Assembly: GCA_017465225.1 (NCBI GenBank)
Contig: JAFTWQ010000005.1
Location: 1-61,285 of the forward strand
DNA length: 61,285 bases
Source: Bacteroidales bacterium
Lineage (GTDB): Bacteria; Bacteroidota; Bacteroidia; Bacteroidales; UBA932
Reading direction: 5' to 3'
Part shown: positions 34,526 to 43,470 of the stretch, one piece after another
Numbering within the stretch: position 1 is the first letter of the stretch
How the letters are laid out: each line of letters begins with the position of its first letter
Notes under the pieces: model-generated
Database searches by the model: none
Seen by the model: only the letters and a program-made list of their open reading frames with translations
Told to the model about the DNA's origin: nothing
Made by a program: the position numbers and the translations under genes

Positions 34526-35521
34526 ATGGGAATTTTGATCGACATGATGCTCTTCAGCAGCATTTCATACCTGCTCTACTGCATTCTCCCCAAGAGCAGG
34601 ATGTCGTTTGCAGCCAGAAGGATGTACCTTCTGCTGTCGACGCTCATGTCGGCTGCAGTCCCGTTCATACATATTCCGATAAGGACAGAATCTGTTCCGG
34701 TCATCCTTACAAGATTCAGATACTACGGAACACTCCCTTCGGAAACAACCGAAACCCTTCGGATCATTTATCTGACAGTTGCAGCATGCCTTTTCATATC
34801 CCTGACGGTCCAGCTTGCCCGGTTCGCAGCAGAAGGTAAAAGACGCACTGTCCGTGAATATGAATATAAAGGATATAAGGTAAAGGAACTTGACAACAAA
34901 GGCACATCGGCATATTCATTCATCAGCAGCATCCATATCTCCGCAGGCCTCCCTGCTGCGGAAAAAGCGATGATCCTTGAGCATGAAGCCAGCCATATCA
35001 GGCACAGACACACATGGGAGAAGCTGGTCATGCACATCATGAAGATATTCATGTGGTTCAACCCGTTCGTCCATCTGGCAGAGATACATCTGGATGAAGT
35101 GCAGGAATGCGAGGCTGACTGCGATGTACTGCAAAGCGGAGCTGACAGAAAGGAATACGTGAGTCTGATACTTGATCAGATACTCGCGAAAAAGGCCCCT
35201 CCATTCACTTCCGAATTCCATAACTCCCTCACCCGCAAGAGGTTTGAGTCCATGCTGAATCCACCTTCCGGAAAAGTCGGTCTGATGAGACTTGCATATC
35301 TCAGTCTCACGCTTATGCTTCTTGGACTCTCGACTGAGTTCACCGAAGCGAGCCACGGCAATGAAGATATGCTCAGGATACCGGCATACAGCGAAGACTC
35401 CAGAATGCAGAGCGACTCATCAGCGTCTCAGATAATCATAAGCACGGACAAGGGTTCACGTACCAAGTCGAAAGACACGCGGATTGAGCCTGAAGACAAT
35501 ATAATCCTCATAATAAAGTAA
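34526..35521 (+). CDS. M56 (BlaR1-like) membrane metalloprotease (copy 1)
   Basis: 331 residues. Three N-terminal helices, zinc motif H-E-A-S-H near residue 152 with E-C-E-A-D-C-D further on as third ligand region, and a fourth helix near 252-272. After it only about 60 hydrophilic residues remain, so the penicillin-binding sensor domain of true BlaR1 is absent. It probably cleaves or unlocks the BlaI encoded just upstream in response to an envelope signal. Confidence 0.9.
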   Translation: MGILIDMMLFSSISYLLYCILPKSRMSFAARRMYLLLSTLMSAAVPFIHIPIRTESVPVILTRFRYYGTLPSETTETLRIIYLTVAACLFISLTVQLARFAAEGKRRTVREYEYKGYKVKELDNKGTSAYSFISSIHISAGLPAAEKAMILEHEASHIRHRHTWEKLVMHIMKIFMWFNPFVHLAEIHLDEVQECEADCDVLQSGADRKEYVSLILDQILAKKAPPFTSEFHNSLTRKRFESMLNPPSGKVGLMRLAYLSLTLMLLGLSTEFTEASHGNEDMLRIPAYSEDSRMQSDSSASQIIISTDKGSRTKSKDTRIEPEDNIILIIK

Positions 35522-35528
35522 CATCATC

Positions 35529-37652
35529 ATGAAACGGACAACTTTTGCTGCAGCAAGCACAATCCTTGCTGTAGTGGCCCTCCTCACATCTTCAACAAGG
35601 GCAGGCGCCCAGCTTCTATGGCCTGTAAAGGGCGCAGAACCTGGTGAAGGCATCATCTGCAAGCCTCAGCAGTACATTGGCTCCGAAATGAATTTCGACG
35701 ACCTCTTCATAACCGCAGAAGATGGAACCGAAGTCGTTTCTCCATGCGACGGAACGCTCTTCAACTACATCATCGATCAGCAGACATCGCTGACCTCGCT
35801 CTTTACTTCACGTCTGCCAGAGATGACGTTTGACGAAGGAATATCTATAGTGATCAGAGACGGCAATCTGAAAGTCCCGTCAAAATACGTATGCGGAAGC
35901 CTGGGCATAAGGATGGATGACGGCAGGAAACTGTACATCAGCGGACTTACAGGAAATGTAAGATTCAAGACCGGGATGAAGATCAGCAAGGGCGACATTC
36001 TTGGAAAGGTCGGATATGCATTCAAGGAATTCGACGAACCTCATATCAGTCTCTCAATCAGCACTTCGGACGGAAAGGCTGGTGATCCTATGACACCATT
36101 CGGTCTGGAGACCACATTCGTTGCTCCGGGAAAGATGATAATACCTGAAACGCTGACCCCTGAGCAGGCTCAGCAGGACTTCAGCGTACTTATGGATGCA
36201 TATCAGGAAATATTTCCTACTCTGGACGAGATAGTTACACAGGAACAGTTCGATGCTTTCAGGAGCGAGAGCATGAAGATGCTGGAAAAAGAGACCAGCT
36301 ATCTGGATTTCTATAAACTCGCAAGACGCACTACATCTGCTGAACTGATTCACGACTCACATGTCAGCCTGCTTACCCGTGATCCGAGAATGGGAGAGGA
36401 CAGACGCGCCCTTTATTCTCCTAACCTCATGCTGGGAATAATCAAGGACACGTTGTTCGTGACCATGGCAAGCATCGGCTGCAAGGACATGGTGGGACGA
36501 AAAGTTGCCTTCCTCGACGGCGTACCGGCAGCGGAAGTCATTGAAAGGACAGAAAAGATGCTGACCGGATATGACGGAGAAAATGAGAGCTTCAGAGACT
36601 ACCTCAGACTGCAGGCGTGGAACTACATTTATGACAATGAGGTAACAAAGCCGAGAACGTCAACAGTCCGTTTTGATGACGGAACAGAATATGTGGACGT
36701 ATGGATGGATTCGAGAAAGGCCAGATATATCCCTGTCCTAAGTACCAGACTGGGCTATTACAAAAGGATGTATGCTGCCATGGGCAAGAGCTGGGAATAC
36801 AAGAACCTCAACGACAGCACCGGACTTCTCTCCATTCACACATTTGCCCTGAATGAAGTTGAAGTGGACGCCATTGCCGACACCATCAGGGCAGAATCGG
36901 GTAAGCCCAACATGATCATTGATGTGAGATTCAACGACGGAGGCCACATCGACCCTATGAACCGACTTCTGTCACTGTTCATGGACAAGCCGTCAGCCGA
37001 CCTTGAATCGTATCAGATGGTCAATTCGGACTCGACATTCAACAGCTTCAGGTACAGTGCCAATTATACAGTCGATATGACACCGTTTGCAGATTTCGTG
37101 ATGAAGAAAGGCAAGGAAGGATACTATCAGGATTCTGACACATATTACCATTCTTCAGACGACGATCTAAAAAACAGCTACAAGGGCAGACTATACATCT
37201 TAACAGACGAGACATCCGTTTCCGCCGCAACATATTTCCCTGCTTACCTTGTAAGAAACCACAGGGCAGTCACAGTCGGAAGGGAGACGAAGACGGGTTA
37301 TCATTATATGACCGCGATCAAGTTCGTCGATATCATGCTTCCTAATTCTAAGATACAGGTCAGAATTCCAATGGTCAAGGATGTATTTGATGATGTCGTG
37401 ACGCCTCGTACACCGTCCGGACGCGGTCTGCTCCCTGATCATAAAGTTCCTCTGACCTACGAAGAATTGTTTACTGCCGAGAATGATCCGGTACTGGACA
37501 AGGCCCTGGAACTGATTGCAGAAGGTAAGTACCTCGGTGACAATCCGTTTGCCGTGATCGAGCATGACAGAAAACTAGGAAGGATAGCTCTGGCTGCAGG
37601 CGGTTTAGGCCTGATTGCCCTTATGGTTCTCGGATATAGGAAAAGAGGATGA
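35529..37652 (+). CDS. M23-like domain fused to S41-type protease, membrane-anchored
   Basis: 707 residues. Signal peptide, then at about 30-200 a LytM/M23-like fold (L-L-W-P-V-K-G, A-E-D-G-T-E-V-V-S-P-C-D-G-T-L, G-D-I-L-G-K-V-G-Y, E-P-H-I-S-L-S-I). The H-x-x-x-D and H-x-H zinc residues are missing, so it is probably a binding domain. Residues ~215-650 are S41-like (D-V-R-F-N-D-G-G near 464 and T-D-E-T-S-V-S-A-A-T near 559 with the presumed Ser). A C-terminal helix (ALAAGGLGLIALMVLGY) followed by R-K-R-G anchors it. Seven bases after the M56 gene. Confidence 0.85.
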   Translation: MKRTTFAAASTILAVVALLTSSTRAGAQLLWPVKGAEPGEGIICKPQQYIGSEMNFDDLFITAEDGTEVVSPCDGTLFNYIIDQQTSLTSLFTSRLPEMTFDEGISIVIRDGNLKVPSKYVCGSLGIRMDDGRKLYISGLTGNVRFKTGMKISKGDILGKVGYAFKEFDEPHISLSISTSDGKAGDPMTPFGLETTFVAPGKMIIPETLTPEQAQQDFSVLMDAYQEIFPTLDEIVTQEQFDAFRSESMKMLEKETSYLDFYKLARRTTSAELIHDSHVSLLTRDPRMGEDRRALYSPNLMLGIIKDTLFVTMASIGCKDMVGRKVAFLDGVPAAEVIERTEKMLTGYDGENESFRDYLRLQAWNYIYDNEVTKPRTSTVRFDDGTEYVDVWMDSRKARYIPVLSTRLGYYKRMYAAMGKSWEYKNLNDSTGLLSIHTFALNEVEVDAIADTIRAESGKPNMIIDVRFNDGGHIDPMNRLLSLFMDKPSADLESYQMVNSDSTFNSFRYSANYTVDMTPFADFVMKKGKEGYYQDSDTYYHSSDDDLKNSYKGRLYILTDETSVSAATYFPAYLVRNHRAVTVGRETKTGYHYMTAIKFVDIMLPNSKIQVRIPMVKDVFDDVVTPRTPSGRGLLPDHKVPLTYEELFTAENDPVLDKALELIAEGKYLGDNPFAVIEHDRKLGRIALAAGGLGLIALMVLGYRKRG

Positions 37653-37656
37653 TCTT

Positions 37657-38817
37657 ATGAGGCGTTATAGAATTCTGACGGTTTTCATCGCATGCATCGC
37701 GATGTCTTCCCTCTGCTCCTGCAAATCAGAAGTCGACCATGAGAAGGTCATCACGGTCAATCTTGCAGAAGTAAACAAGAAACGTGTCATCAACCTTTCG
37801 GATTGGGTGTCAGAGCCAGAATTCATAGCCCTTGACAGCAGTTCGGAGGATGCATATACTGAGGGTGGAAATTGTTGTGTATCCGACAATTACATCGGGC
37901 TATACGGCTCCAGTCAGGTATATAAGCTGTATGACAGGAAGACAGGTAAATATCTGCGCAACATCGGAAGGATAGGTAAGAATTCCGGAGAATATACCAA
38001 TGTTTATCGCTCCGAGATTAATGAGGAGAATTCTATGGTGTATATCCTTCCTTGGACTGCAAAGGAGTTATTATGTTATGACCTCAATACAGGAGAGCTG
38101 ATTGAAGCACGTCAATTGAAATATAATGTACCGAAGGGAGCGTTTGCCATTGACCCTGAGACAGGAGAACTGACAGTAGCGACACTTCCTTTTGAAGGTG
38201 AGAATGAGGCTGTGGCATGGAAGCAGGACGGAGAAGACAAGGTTATTTGGGAAGTTCCGGCTGGCGATCTTTCCCTTGTCCGGGATTACAGCCACGCAAT
38301 AGGTGGCGCTTTTAATACTGAAGATTTTGATTTTTCAATACACACCTGGGGTGGCAGAGTAGATTCTCTTTATGTTGTCAAAGATGGATTCCTCAAGCCG
38401 ATCTTCACAATGAATTTCCTTAAAGGCAATCAAAAGGCTGCCTCAAGTGTCCTGCCGAATCACACATACACATTGCTTCCTGACCATATAATCACTTCGG
38501 TCAGTATGCCTGTTCGAAGGGCAAGCGGATATTACAGCTATGGCAAGCCTGTTTTTGTGGTTACAGAACGTGAAACGGAACATTCATACGTAGCAGACTT
38601 TACAGATGATATGTTGAACAGGAAGCTGGAATATCTGCCTTTTACGCAAGGATATTATATGGAGATGTTTTCTGCTGAGGATTTTATGAAGATAGGAAAG
38701 GCTGCACTCTCCAAAGGAAAACTTTGCGAGACCTCAAAAGCAAGGATATCGGAGATCCTGAAGACTATCACTCCTGAAAGCAATGATGTAATTCTTTTAG
38801 CTCCATTGAAACGATAA
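37657..38817 (+). CDS. Six-bladed beta-propeller lipoprotein
   Basis: 386 residues from the ATG at 37657, four bases after the preceding stop; lipobox L-C-S-C. Repeated blades of the type Y-D-R-K-T-G-K-Y-L-R-N-I-G-R-I-G and Y-D-L-N-T-G-E-L-I-E are those of the Bacteroidota 6-bladed propeller lipoprotein family, whose function is unknown. Located in the BlaI-M56 operon, so likely under the same control. Confidence 0.82.
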   Translation: MRRYRILTVFIACIAMSSLCSCKSEVDHEKVITVNLAEVNKKRVINLSDWVSEPEFIALDSSSEDAYTEGGNCCVSDNYIGLYGSSQVYKLYDRKTGKYLRNIGRIGKNSGEYTNVYRSEINEENSMVYILPWTAKELLCYDLNTGELIEARQLKYNVPKGAFAIDPETGELTVATLPFEGENEAVAWKQDGEDKVIWEVPAGDLSLVRDYSHAIGGAFNTEDFDFSIHTWGGRVDSLYVVKDGFLKPIFTMNFLKGNQKAASSVLPNHTYTLLPDHIITSVSMPVRRASGYYSYGKPVFVVTERETEHSYVADFTDDMLNRKLEYLPFTQGYYMEMFSAEDFMKIGKAALSKGKLCETSKARISEILKTITPESNDVILLAPLKR

Positions 38818-38818
38818 T

Positions 38819-40048
38819 ATGAAAGGCATTAATTATATTCTTATTATAATCTGCATTTCGGTAATATCCTGCAGACAGGAGGTTGCTGTTACCGCTATCC
38901 TGGAGGCGGAGGACGGAAATTTCACATATTCCGCAGAAGGTTCCACCAGGCTTATAATCATGGACATTCCTATCGGTTCCGGAAAGAGCTCGATGATTTT
39001 CGACACAGGTGGTCTAGGATTGTTGCTGGATAGTCTCACAGCCGCTCAATGCCTCAATATGAAAAAACTGGAGCGTGAGGGTAAGTCTACGGAAAGCAGT
39101 GTATATTTTCCTGCAGCATCGAGGGATTTTTTCGGGACTACGTATTTCCACCCTATTGACATACCTTTCTATGGTGGAACTCTTCATTATGACTGGTTTA
39201 TGGTGTTCGATGGGCTGAAGGATGAGTTTGAATACGACGGAATATTCTCCATTCCACAGGACGACACCCGCATATGGAACTTTGATTTCGAGAACCTTTC
39301 GATATCAGTTTCCGATGCGCTGTCGGTCAGTCAGAGAGACAGCTGCGACTTTGTATGCAATATAGAGAGGCGTGGGGAAAAGATATATCTGACTGATTTT
39401 CCGATAAGTTTTTCCAGCGAGGATAAGCTTTCAATGAAACAGGAACTGCTTCTCGATACTGGCTGCTGTTCCGCCCTTGCATTCAATTTCAACGAAGGGG
39501 AACTTGATGAGGAACGGCAGTTCATGGAGGATAATGCCTTGCTTTACTATAAGACATATGTTGGAGATCATACTTTCGTCATATACTCCCCTGACGTAAT
39601 CAATGATACTTTGATGGTTACTTTCAGGCAGAAGGACCAAAGGGCAGCAGATTTTCCTCATTTTGTCGGTCTGGAGCTGTTGTCAAAGTTCGATATTGCC
39701 ATTGATCTTGCTGATGGAAAGGCTTATTTCAAAAGAAACGGTACAGGCAACTGGGCTGAATATCTGAATGAGAATTCGTCGTTTGAAAGGAAGGCACTCA
39801 GTCTTATTCCTGATGATGATTTCAAGACTGCATTCGTAAAATCAATCGGCAAGGAGTCCCCTGCATACATAGGAGGTTTGAGACAATATGATGTCATCGA
39901 GAAATTTGACGGAGGCAATTTCTCTGCATTCAACACCAAATACGCAAAGATGAGACAGAGAGGCGAAGGTGATACACTGACTTTCGACGTTGACCGCTTC
40001 GGAAAGAAAAAGAGGATCCGGTTCTATTGGAGTATTTCGGAGCAATAA
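38819..40048 (+). CDS. Retropepsin-like lipoprotein with C-terminal PDZ
   Basis: 409 residues, lipobox V-I-S-C. Two D-T-G motifs, M-I-F-D-T-G-G near residue 61 and L-L-L-D-T-G-C near 213, mark two retropepsin lobes; a PDZ-like tail spans about 335-405 (S-P-A-Y-I-G-G-L-R-Q-Y-D-V-I-E-K-F-D-G-G). It starts one base after the propeller gene. Both Asp are present, but the first motif lacks the usual T/S/A after G, so activity is not certain. Confidence 0.82.
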   Translation: MKGINYILIIICISVISCRQEVAVTAILEAEDGNFTYSAEGSTRLIIMDIPIGSGKSSMIFDTGGLGLLLDSLTAAQCLNMKKLEREGKSTESSVYFPAASRDFFGTTYFHPIDIPFYGGTLHYDWFMVFDGLKDEFEYDGIFSIPQDDTRIWNFDFENLSISVSDALSVSQRDSCDFVCNIERRGEKIYLTDFPISFSSEDKLSMKQELLLDTGCCSALAFNFNEGELDEERQFMEDNALLYYKTYVGDHTFVIYSPDVINDTLMVTFRQKDQRAADFPHFVGLELLSKFDIAIDLADGKAYFKRNGTGNWAEYLNENSSFERKALSLIPDDDFKTAFVKSIGKESPAYIGGLRQYDVIEKFDGGNFSAFNTKYAKMRQRGEGDTLTFDVDRFGKKKRIRFYWSISEQ

Positions 40049-40062
40049 ATGATTGTCTTTGA

Positions 40063-40191
40063 AAGTTTTCGCATGGCAATCTGCTGGCTGCTTTCGAGAG
40101 GGATCACCCAGAGTTCATAGAGCATCTGAAGGAGTGCGGGCTTGATGAGGAGGAGATTCGGTATTGCTGTCTGGAGGTGCTGGGGGGTTAA
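40063..40191 (+). pseudogene. Fragment of a Bacteroidota regulator C-terminus
   Basis: An open stretch encodes about 42 residues ending G-L-D-E-E-E-I-R-Y-C-C-L-E-V-L-G-G and a stop, preceded by A-A-F-E-R-D-H-P-E-F-I-E-H-L. The H-P-x(n)-L-x-E-E-E-I-R-x-C-C pattern is the start of the C-terminal helix-turn-helix seen in many Bacteroidota regulators, including the gene at 41103 (S-S-H-P-E-L-K-E-E-E-I-R-Q-F-C). The frame is closed upstream at 40060 and the DNA-binding helices are missing. Confidence 0.65.
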
Positions 40192-40249
40192 GGAATAGTA
40201 TTATGAGGATATTTTTTCGTCTTATATATGAACATTAACAATTATTGAT

Positions 40250-40732
40250 ATGAAGACTATCAAGCATCTGATTGGGTGGATTATGACTCTGTGCATCGTA
40301 AATTCGTGCGGATTGGACAAACTGAACAATGTTGTTGAGTATGAATTCTACATCAGGAATGAAACTGGAAGTGACGTTGTCTTTACTCTGAAAACTTATA
40401 AACAAGAATCATCGCAGTTACCTACAGAAAGGGTAATCTCCATAAATGAGGACGAATGTGTGACATTATTTGGAACACTCGTTGTCGGAGAGGGATTTCC
40501 ATATACTGACATGGACCTGTTCAACCACGCCTTGATTGGTGATCTTCGTGAAGACACTTATGCAGAAGCGGAGATGACAGAAGATGGCAGAAAGATCAGA
40601 TGGTCTCCGCACGAGATAAATGAAAAATCATTTTACTCTCCAGACAGCTGGATATTCGAAGAAAGCGAGGCAAATGGTAAAGCATATAAAAAGTGGACGT
40701 TTATTCTGGGGCAAGCTATCTTTGAGGATTAG
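40250..40732 (+). CDS. Hypothetical lipoprotein
   Basis: 160 residues, lipobox V-N-S-C at 20. The mature part is a small beta-rich domain (Y-E-F-Y-I-R-N-E-T-G-S-D-V-V-F-T-L), acidic overall. Similar small lipoproteins are common in Bacteroidales, but I cannot name a family. Confidence 0.75.
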   Translation: MKTIKHLIGWIMTLCIVNSCGLDKLNNVVEYEFYIRNETGSDVVFTLKTYKQESSQLPTERVISINEDECVTLFGTLVVGEGFPYTDMDLFNHALIGDLREDTYAEAEMTEDGRKIRWSPHEINEKSFYSPDSWIFEESEANGKAYKKWTFILGQAIFED

Positions 40733-40853
40733 CGGATGATATAGATATTGACCGGCACTAGCCGGATACCAAGGTGAGCACCCACCTTTCGATGCCGTCG
40801 ATGATGGTTTCGATTATTATTAGTCTACCTTCTTGTGAGAGGAGAACGGAGAT

Positions 40854-40874
40854 GCCCGATCAGGTCGGGCTTTT
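40854..40874 (+). terminator. Intrinsic terminator-like hairpin
   Basis: GCCCGA (40854-40859) pairs with TCGGGC (40865-40870) across a 5-base loop, followed by TTTT. It lies 120 bases beyond the lipoprotein stop codon. Confidence 0.7.
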
Positions 40875-41064
40875 GGTATGTTTGAGACATTCAACTGATA
40901 TATGCATTGAGGTAAAGGACATCGGACGAAGATAACGGCCTTACCGTCCATTGATAGAAAAACGGAATCACAGTTTACAGATAGAACTATATATCAATTA
41001 TTTACATCTACCTTCCGATAGATTCTGACAGGCAAAAGACAACAATGTTCCGTTACTATGTCTG

Positions 41065-41072
41065 TAACTTTG
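41065..41072 (+). promoter_or_regulatory. -7 box of the following regulator gene
   Basis: TAACTTTG matches TAnnTTTG, 30 bases before the start codon. The -33 region is not convincing. Confidence 0.5.
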
Positions 41073-41102
41073 TCCAATAAAATCCAATAAAAAAATAAAG
41101 TT

Positions 41103-41672
41103 ATGATGGACATCAGGTATTTTACAGAAAACTTTAAAAAGGAATTTAAGGACATGAACATTTTCCGTTTACGTCTGTTTAACATTAAGTTGTTCGGGGA
41201 TATCCGTAAGGGATTATACAAAGAAATTTCTGCAGAGGATATTTCAGAGTTCATTCGGGACTTCCGAAACTTCTGTAACAGGAAGAATGAAGTTCATGAA
41301 AGCGGCGACAACAAGCCGGAGCAGACAGAGAACAGCAATTTCAAGATTCTTGAAAGGCTGTGTGAGCAGTATTATGTCTATGAGGATACTGACAGGTTCC
41401 AGAAGAAGATCATCCAGGAGGTCAGGGAGATCATTGATGAAATGAGGAACGATCCGGGGGTCCTGAAAGAGCTTGAGCAATGGCTCAATCTGACTCAAGG
41501 CGATGTTGTCGCAAGGCTCCGTAGCTCCCACCCGGAATTAAAAGAGGAGGAGATCAGGCAGTTCTGTTATATCCAGGCAGGGTTTACTCCGACTATGATG
41601 TCAGTTCTTCTGCAAAAGGACAAAAGCGTCGTTTATAACAGAGTATCGAGACTGAAGGCTAAAATCAGATAG
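41103..41672 (+). CDS. Putative DNA-binding regulator (LuxR-like C-terminus)
   Basis: 189 residues. The C-terminal third is a helix-turn-helix of the kind that ends many Bacteroidota regulators: L-K-E-E-E-I-R-Q-F-C-Y-I-Q-A-G-F-T-P, then S-V-V-Y-N-R-V-S-R-L-K-A-K-I as recognition helix. The N-terminal 100 residues are charged and helical with no membrane segment or tetratricopeptide pattern, so it looks like a shortened relative. The small membrane-protein cluster follows. Confidence 0.7.
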   Translation: MMDIRYFTENFKKEFKDMNIFRLRLFNIKLFGDIRKGLYKEISAEDISEFIRDFRNFCNRKNEVHESGDNKPEQTENSNFKILERLCEQYYVYEDTDRFQKKIIQEVREIIDEMRNDPGVLKELEQWLNLTQGDVVARLRSSHPELKEEEIRQFCYIQAGFTPTMMSVLLQKDKSVVYNRVSRLKAKIR

Positions 41673-41735
41673 ATTCAGTTGGATTTCAGCCAGATAATCG
41701 CTACATTGCGATAAACTTTACAAATAACACGAACC

Positions 41736-41930
41736 ATGAACAAATCCGAACCCTCCAAAGCCTTTCTCATAGGCTGGCCTCTCATCGGCTCATTGTATCT
41801 GGCACTTGCAATCTGGGACTTCGTTGACGGCAGCGGATGGCATATTCCAGGTATCGTCTGGTCCATCTTTGCAATCGCATGGGGCATGCTTTACATTTTC
41901 CAGATAAAGAAATCAAGGAAGGAAGAATAG
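41736..41930 (+). CDS. Small two-helix membrane protein (copy 1)
   Basis: 64 residues: M-N-K-S-E-P-S-K-A-F-L-I-G-W-P-L-I, two helices around the motif W-D-F-V-D-G, and a basic tail K-K-S-R-K-E-E. A clear paralogue is at 42835, with the same N-terminus, central E-F-I-D-D and K-K-E-E tail. Two bases before the next gene. Function unknown. Confidence 0.78.
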   Translation: MNKSEPSKAFLIGWPLIGSLYLALAIWDFVDGSGWHIPGIVWSIFAIAWGMLYIFQIKKSRKEE

Positions 41931-41932
41931 AA

Positions 41933-42694
41933 ATGAAGCTGAAAGTAATATTGATCGGGGTTCTCGGACTCTGCTGTCTGAACGGCCTTGCACAGGAGAA
42001 GGTGTTCTTTGTAACGGAACCGGAAAACGCCAGATGGTCATATAAGGAGATGGATGGCGACGGAAATACCGTCGCCACCGTTTATCATTCCGTGGAAACG
42101 ATGAAGGGTGACGCGGTAAATGGAAGCGTGAAGCTGCGAGTTGAGAAAGTCAGGACAGCCTCCCCTGCCGATACCCTGAAAAGCTATATATTCTACCGGT
42201 TCAAGGACGGGGAATATATGGTGGACATGAACGCCATTTTTGAAGAGGATGTTCTGGAAAGCATCCTGAAGGATGCCATTGATGACATGAAGTCCGATGT
42301 TTCCGAAGAAAAGAAGAAGGCGGCCATTGAAGAGATGAAGAGCAAGTTCAGCTTTTCAGGAGAGGTCAGGGGCATTCCGCGATATCCGAAGACCGGTCCA
42401 TTGCCGGATTATGAATTCCAGTTCAAGTTCTCTGTCATCAGCGTCAGGATATCGGGCGAGGACCGGAAGATCATCGGCAAAGAGACCCTGCATACGCCAG
42501 CGGGAGATTTCGACTGCTTCATCATGGAAGAGACCATCACAAGCAAGGCCATGATGCAAAAAGATGTTGAGAAGATAGTCTCATGGTATGCCTACGGCAT
42601 CGGACTGGTCAAGCAGCTTACATATGACCAAAAAGGAGAATTGCAGTCCGCAACCCTCCTTGACAGTCAACGGACTGCCATTACATACGAATAA
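41933..42694 (+). CDS. Secreted protein, DUF3108/TapB-like
   Basis: 253 residues from the ATG at 41933, two bases after the preceding stop, which gives signal peptide MKLKVILIGVLGLCCLNGLA. The rest is beta-rich; H-T-P-A-G-D-F-D-C-F and V-S-W-Y-A-Y-G-I-G-L-V-K-Q near the end fit the DUF3108-like (TapB) family of periplasmic proteins. The middle is lysine- and glutamate-rich (residues ~115-140). Function unknown. Confidence 0.75.
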   Translation: MKLKVILIGVLGLCCLNGLAQEKVFFVTEPENARWSYKEMDGDGNTVATVYHSVETMKGDAVNGSVKLRVEKVRTASPADTLKSYIFYRFKDGEYMVDMNAIFEEDVLESILKDAIDDMKSDVSEEKKKAAIEEMKSKFSFSGEVRGIPRYPKTGPLPDYEFQFKFSVISVRISGEDRKIIGKETLHTPAGDFDCFIMEETITSKAMMQKDVEKIVSWYAYGIGLVKQLTYDQKGELQSATLLDSQRTAITYE

Positions 42695-42699
42695 AACAC

Positions 42700-42766
42700 G
42701 AAGCGTTATGCTTATCTTGTAGTTTGGAAACCTGAGAAATTACTACATCATAACAGTTCACGCTTC
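42700..42766. terminator. Long imperfect hairpin, possible terminator
   Basis: Nested complementary segments GAAGCG/CGCTTC, GTTATG/CATAAC and TGTAGT/ACTACA with small bulges form one hairpin of about 67 bases starting 6 bases after the stop codon, followed by TTTTATT. Terminator or a small structured RNA. Confidence 0.55.
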
Positions 42767-42834
42767 TTTTATTCCGAAACTGTAGTGAAATGATGCTCAC
42801 GAGCGTCTATATATATAAACGAACACATAAAACT

Positions 42835-43029
42835 ATGAACAAACCGAAATCCAACAAAGCCTGGCGTATCGGCTGGCCGATCATTGCAATCGGGTGGTTG
42901 GTGCTGTCAGTCCTGGAATTCATTGATGATGAAGGAAGAATTTTCAGAGGAATAATCTTCCTTGTCTTCGCCATTCTATGGGCTGTCATCTATTTCAACG
43001 AACTCAAGAAATTCAAGAAGGAGGAGTAG
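42835..43029 (+). CDS. Small two-helix membrane protein (copy 2)
   Basis: 64 residues, paralogue of 41736: M-N-K-P-K-S-N-K-A-W-R-I-G-W-P-I-I, L-E-F-I-D-D-E-G, and tail K-K-F-K-K-E-E. Two bases precede the next gene, so it is the first of a run of small membrane-protein genes. Confidence 0.75.
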   Translation: MNKPKSNKAWRIGWPIIAIGWLVLSVLEFIDDEGRIFRGIIFLVFAILWAVIYFNELKKFKKEE

Positions 43030-43031
43030 CT

Positions 43032-43247
43032 ATGAGGAATTACACAGAAAAAGAATTGCGAGGCATTCTGAGGTCTTATGGCCTGTCAAGCGCCGCATTG
43101 ATCTGTGTCTGTATTGCACAGATTTCCGCATCTAAACACGGAGCCTCATCAGACCTTGTCCTGTATCTGGCCATCGGATGTCTGCTATGCAGCAGCATTC
43201 TATTTATATACTATCTGACAAAGTACCGCAAACTGAAAAATAACTGA
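43032..43247 (+). CDS. Small two-helix membrane protein
   Basis: 71 residues from the ATG at 43032. Helices at about 18-34 and 41-62 and a basic tail. No family recognised. It follows copy 2 by two bases. Confidence 0.65.
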   Translation: MRNYTEKELRGILRSYGLSSAALICVCIAQISASKHGASSDLVLYLAIGCLLCSSILFIYYLTKYRKLKNN

Positions 43248-43267
43248 CTAAACAAATAGACACGACC

Positions 43268-43468
43268 ATGAAAACAAGAACTAAAATCATCTGGATCTGC
43301 CTCGGCTATCTGATCTTTGGCGCATTCGCAGTCGATAGAATTGTTATGTTCATCAACGGAAATATCGCTACCCATAAACTTATCATAGGACTCGGTACAT
43401 GTATCTGCTGTACATATCTGCTTGCATATAACCACCATAGATTGCTGAAAGAGAACAAGGAGGAATAG
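43268..43468 (+). CDS. Small two-helix membrane protein
   Basis: 66 residues, helices at about 6-28 and 37-54 (contains C-I-C-C), tail L-L-K-E-N-K-E-E. The K-E-E ending recurs in three proteins of this cluster. Starts 20 bases after the previous gene; function unknown. Confidence 0.65.
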   Translation: MKTRTKIIWICLGYLIFGAFAVDRIVMFINGNIATHKLIIGLGTCICCTYLLAYNHHRLLKENKEE

Positions 43469-43470
43469 TT

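Larger units (their letters stand above)
40733..41102. other. 370-base intergenic region with small hairpins
   Basis: No gene. Contains hairpins CCGGC/GCCGG near 40755, AAGGTG/CACCTT near 40780, a terminator-like hairpin at 40854, and a -7 box for the next gene. Confidence 0.55.

Noticed and set aside
34141-35521. Beta-lactam resistance regulators blaI/blaR1
   Set aside because: Neither M56 protein has a penicillin-binding sensor domain and there is no beta-lactamase gene nearby.
38819-40048. P-loop (G-S-G-K-S-S) suggesting a nucleotide-binding protein
   Set aside because: It lies just before the D-T-G motif of a retropepsin lobe in an exported lipoprotein; no Walker B is present.
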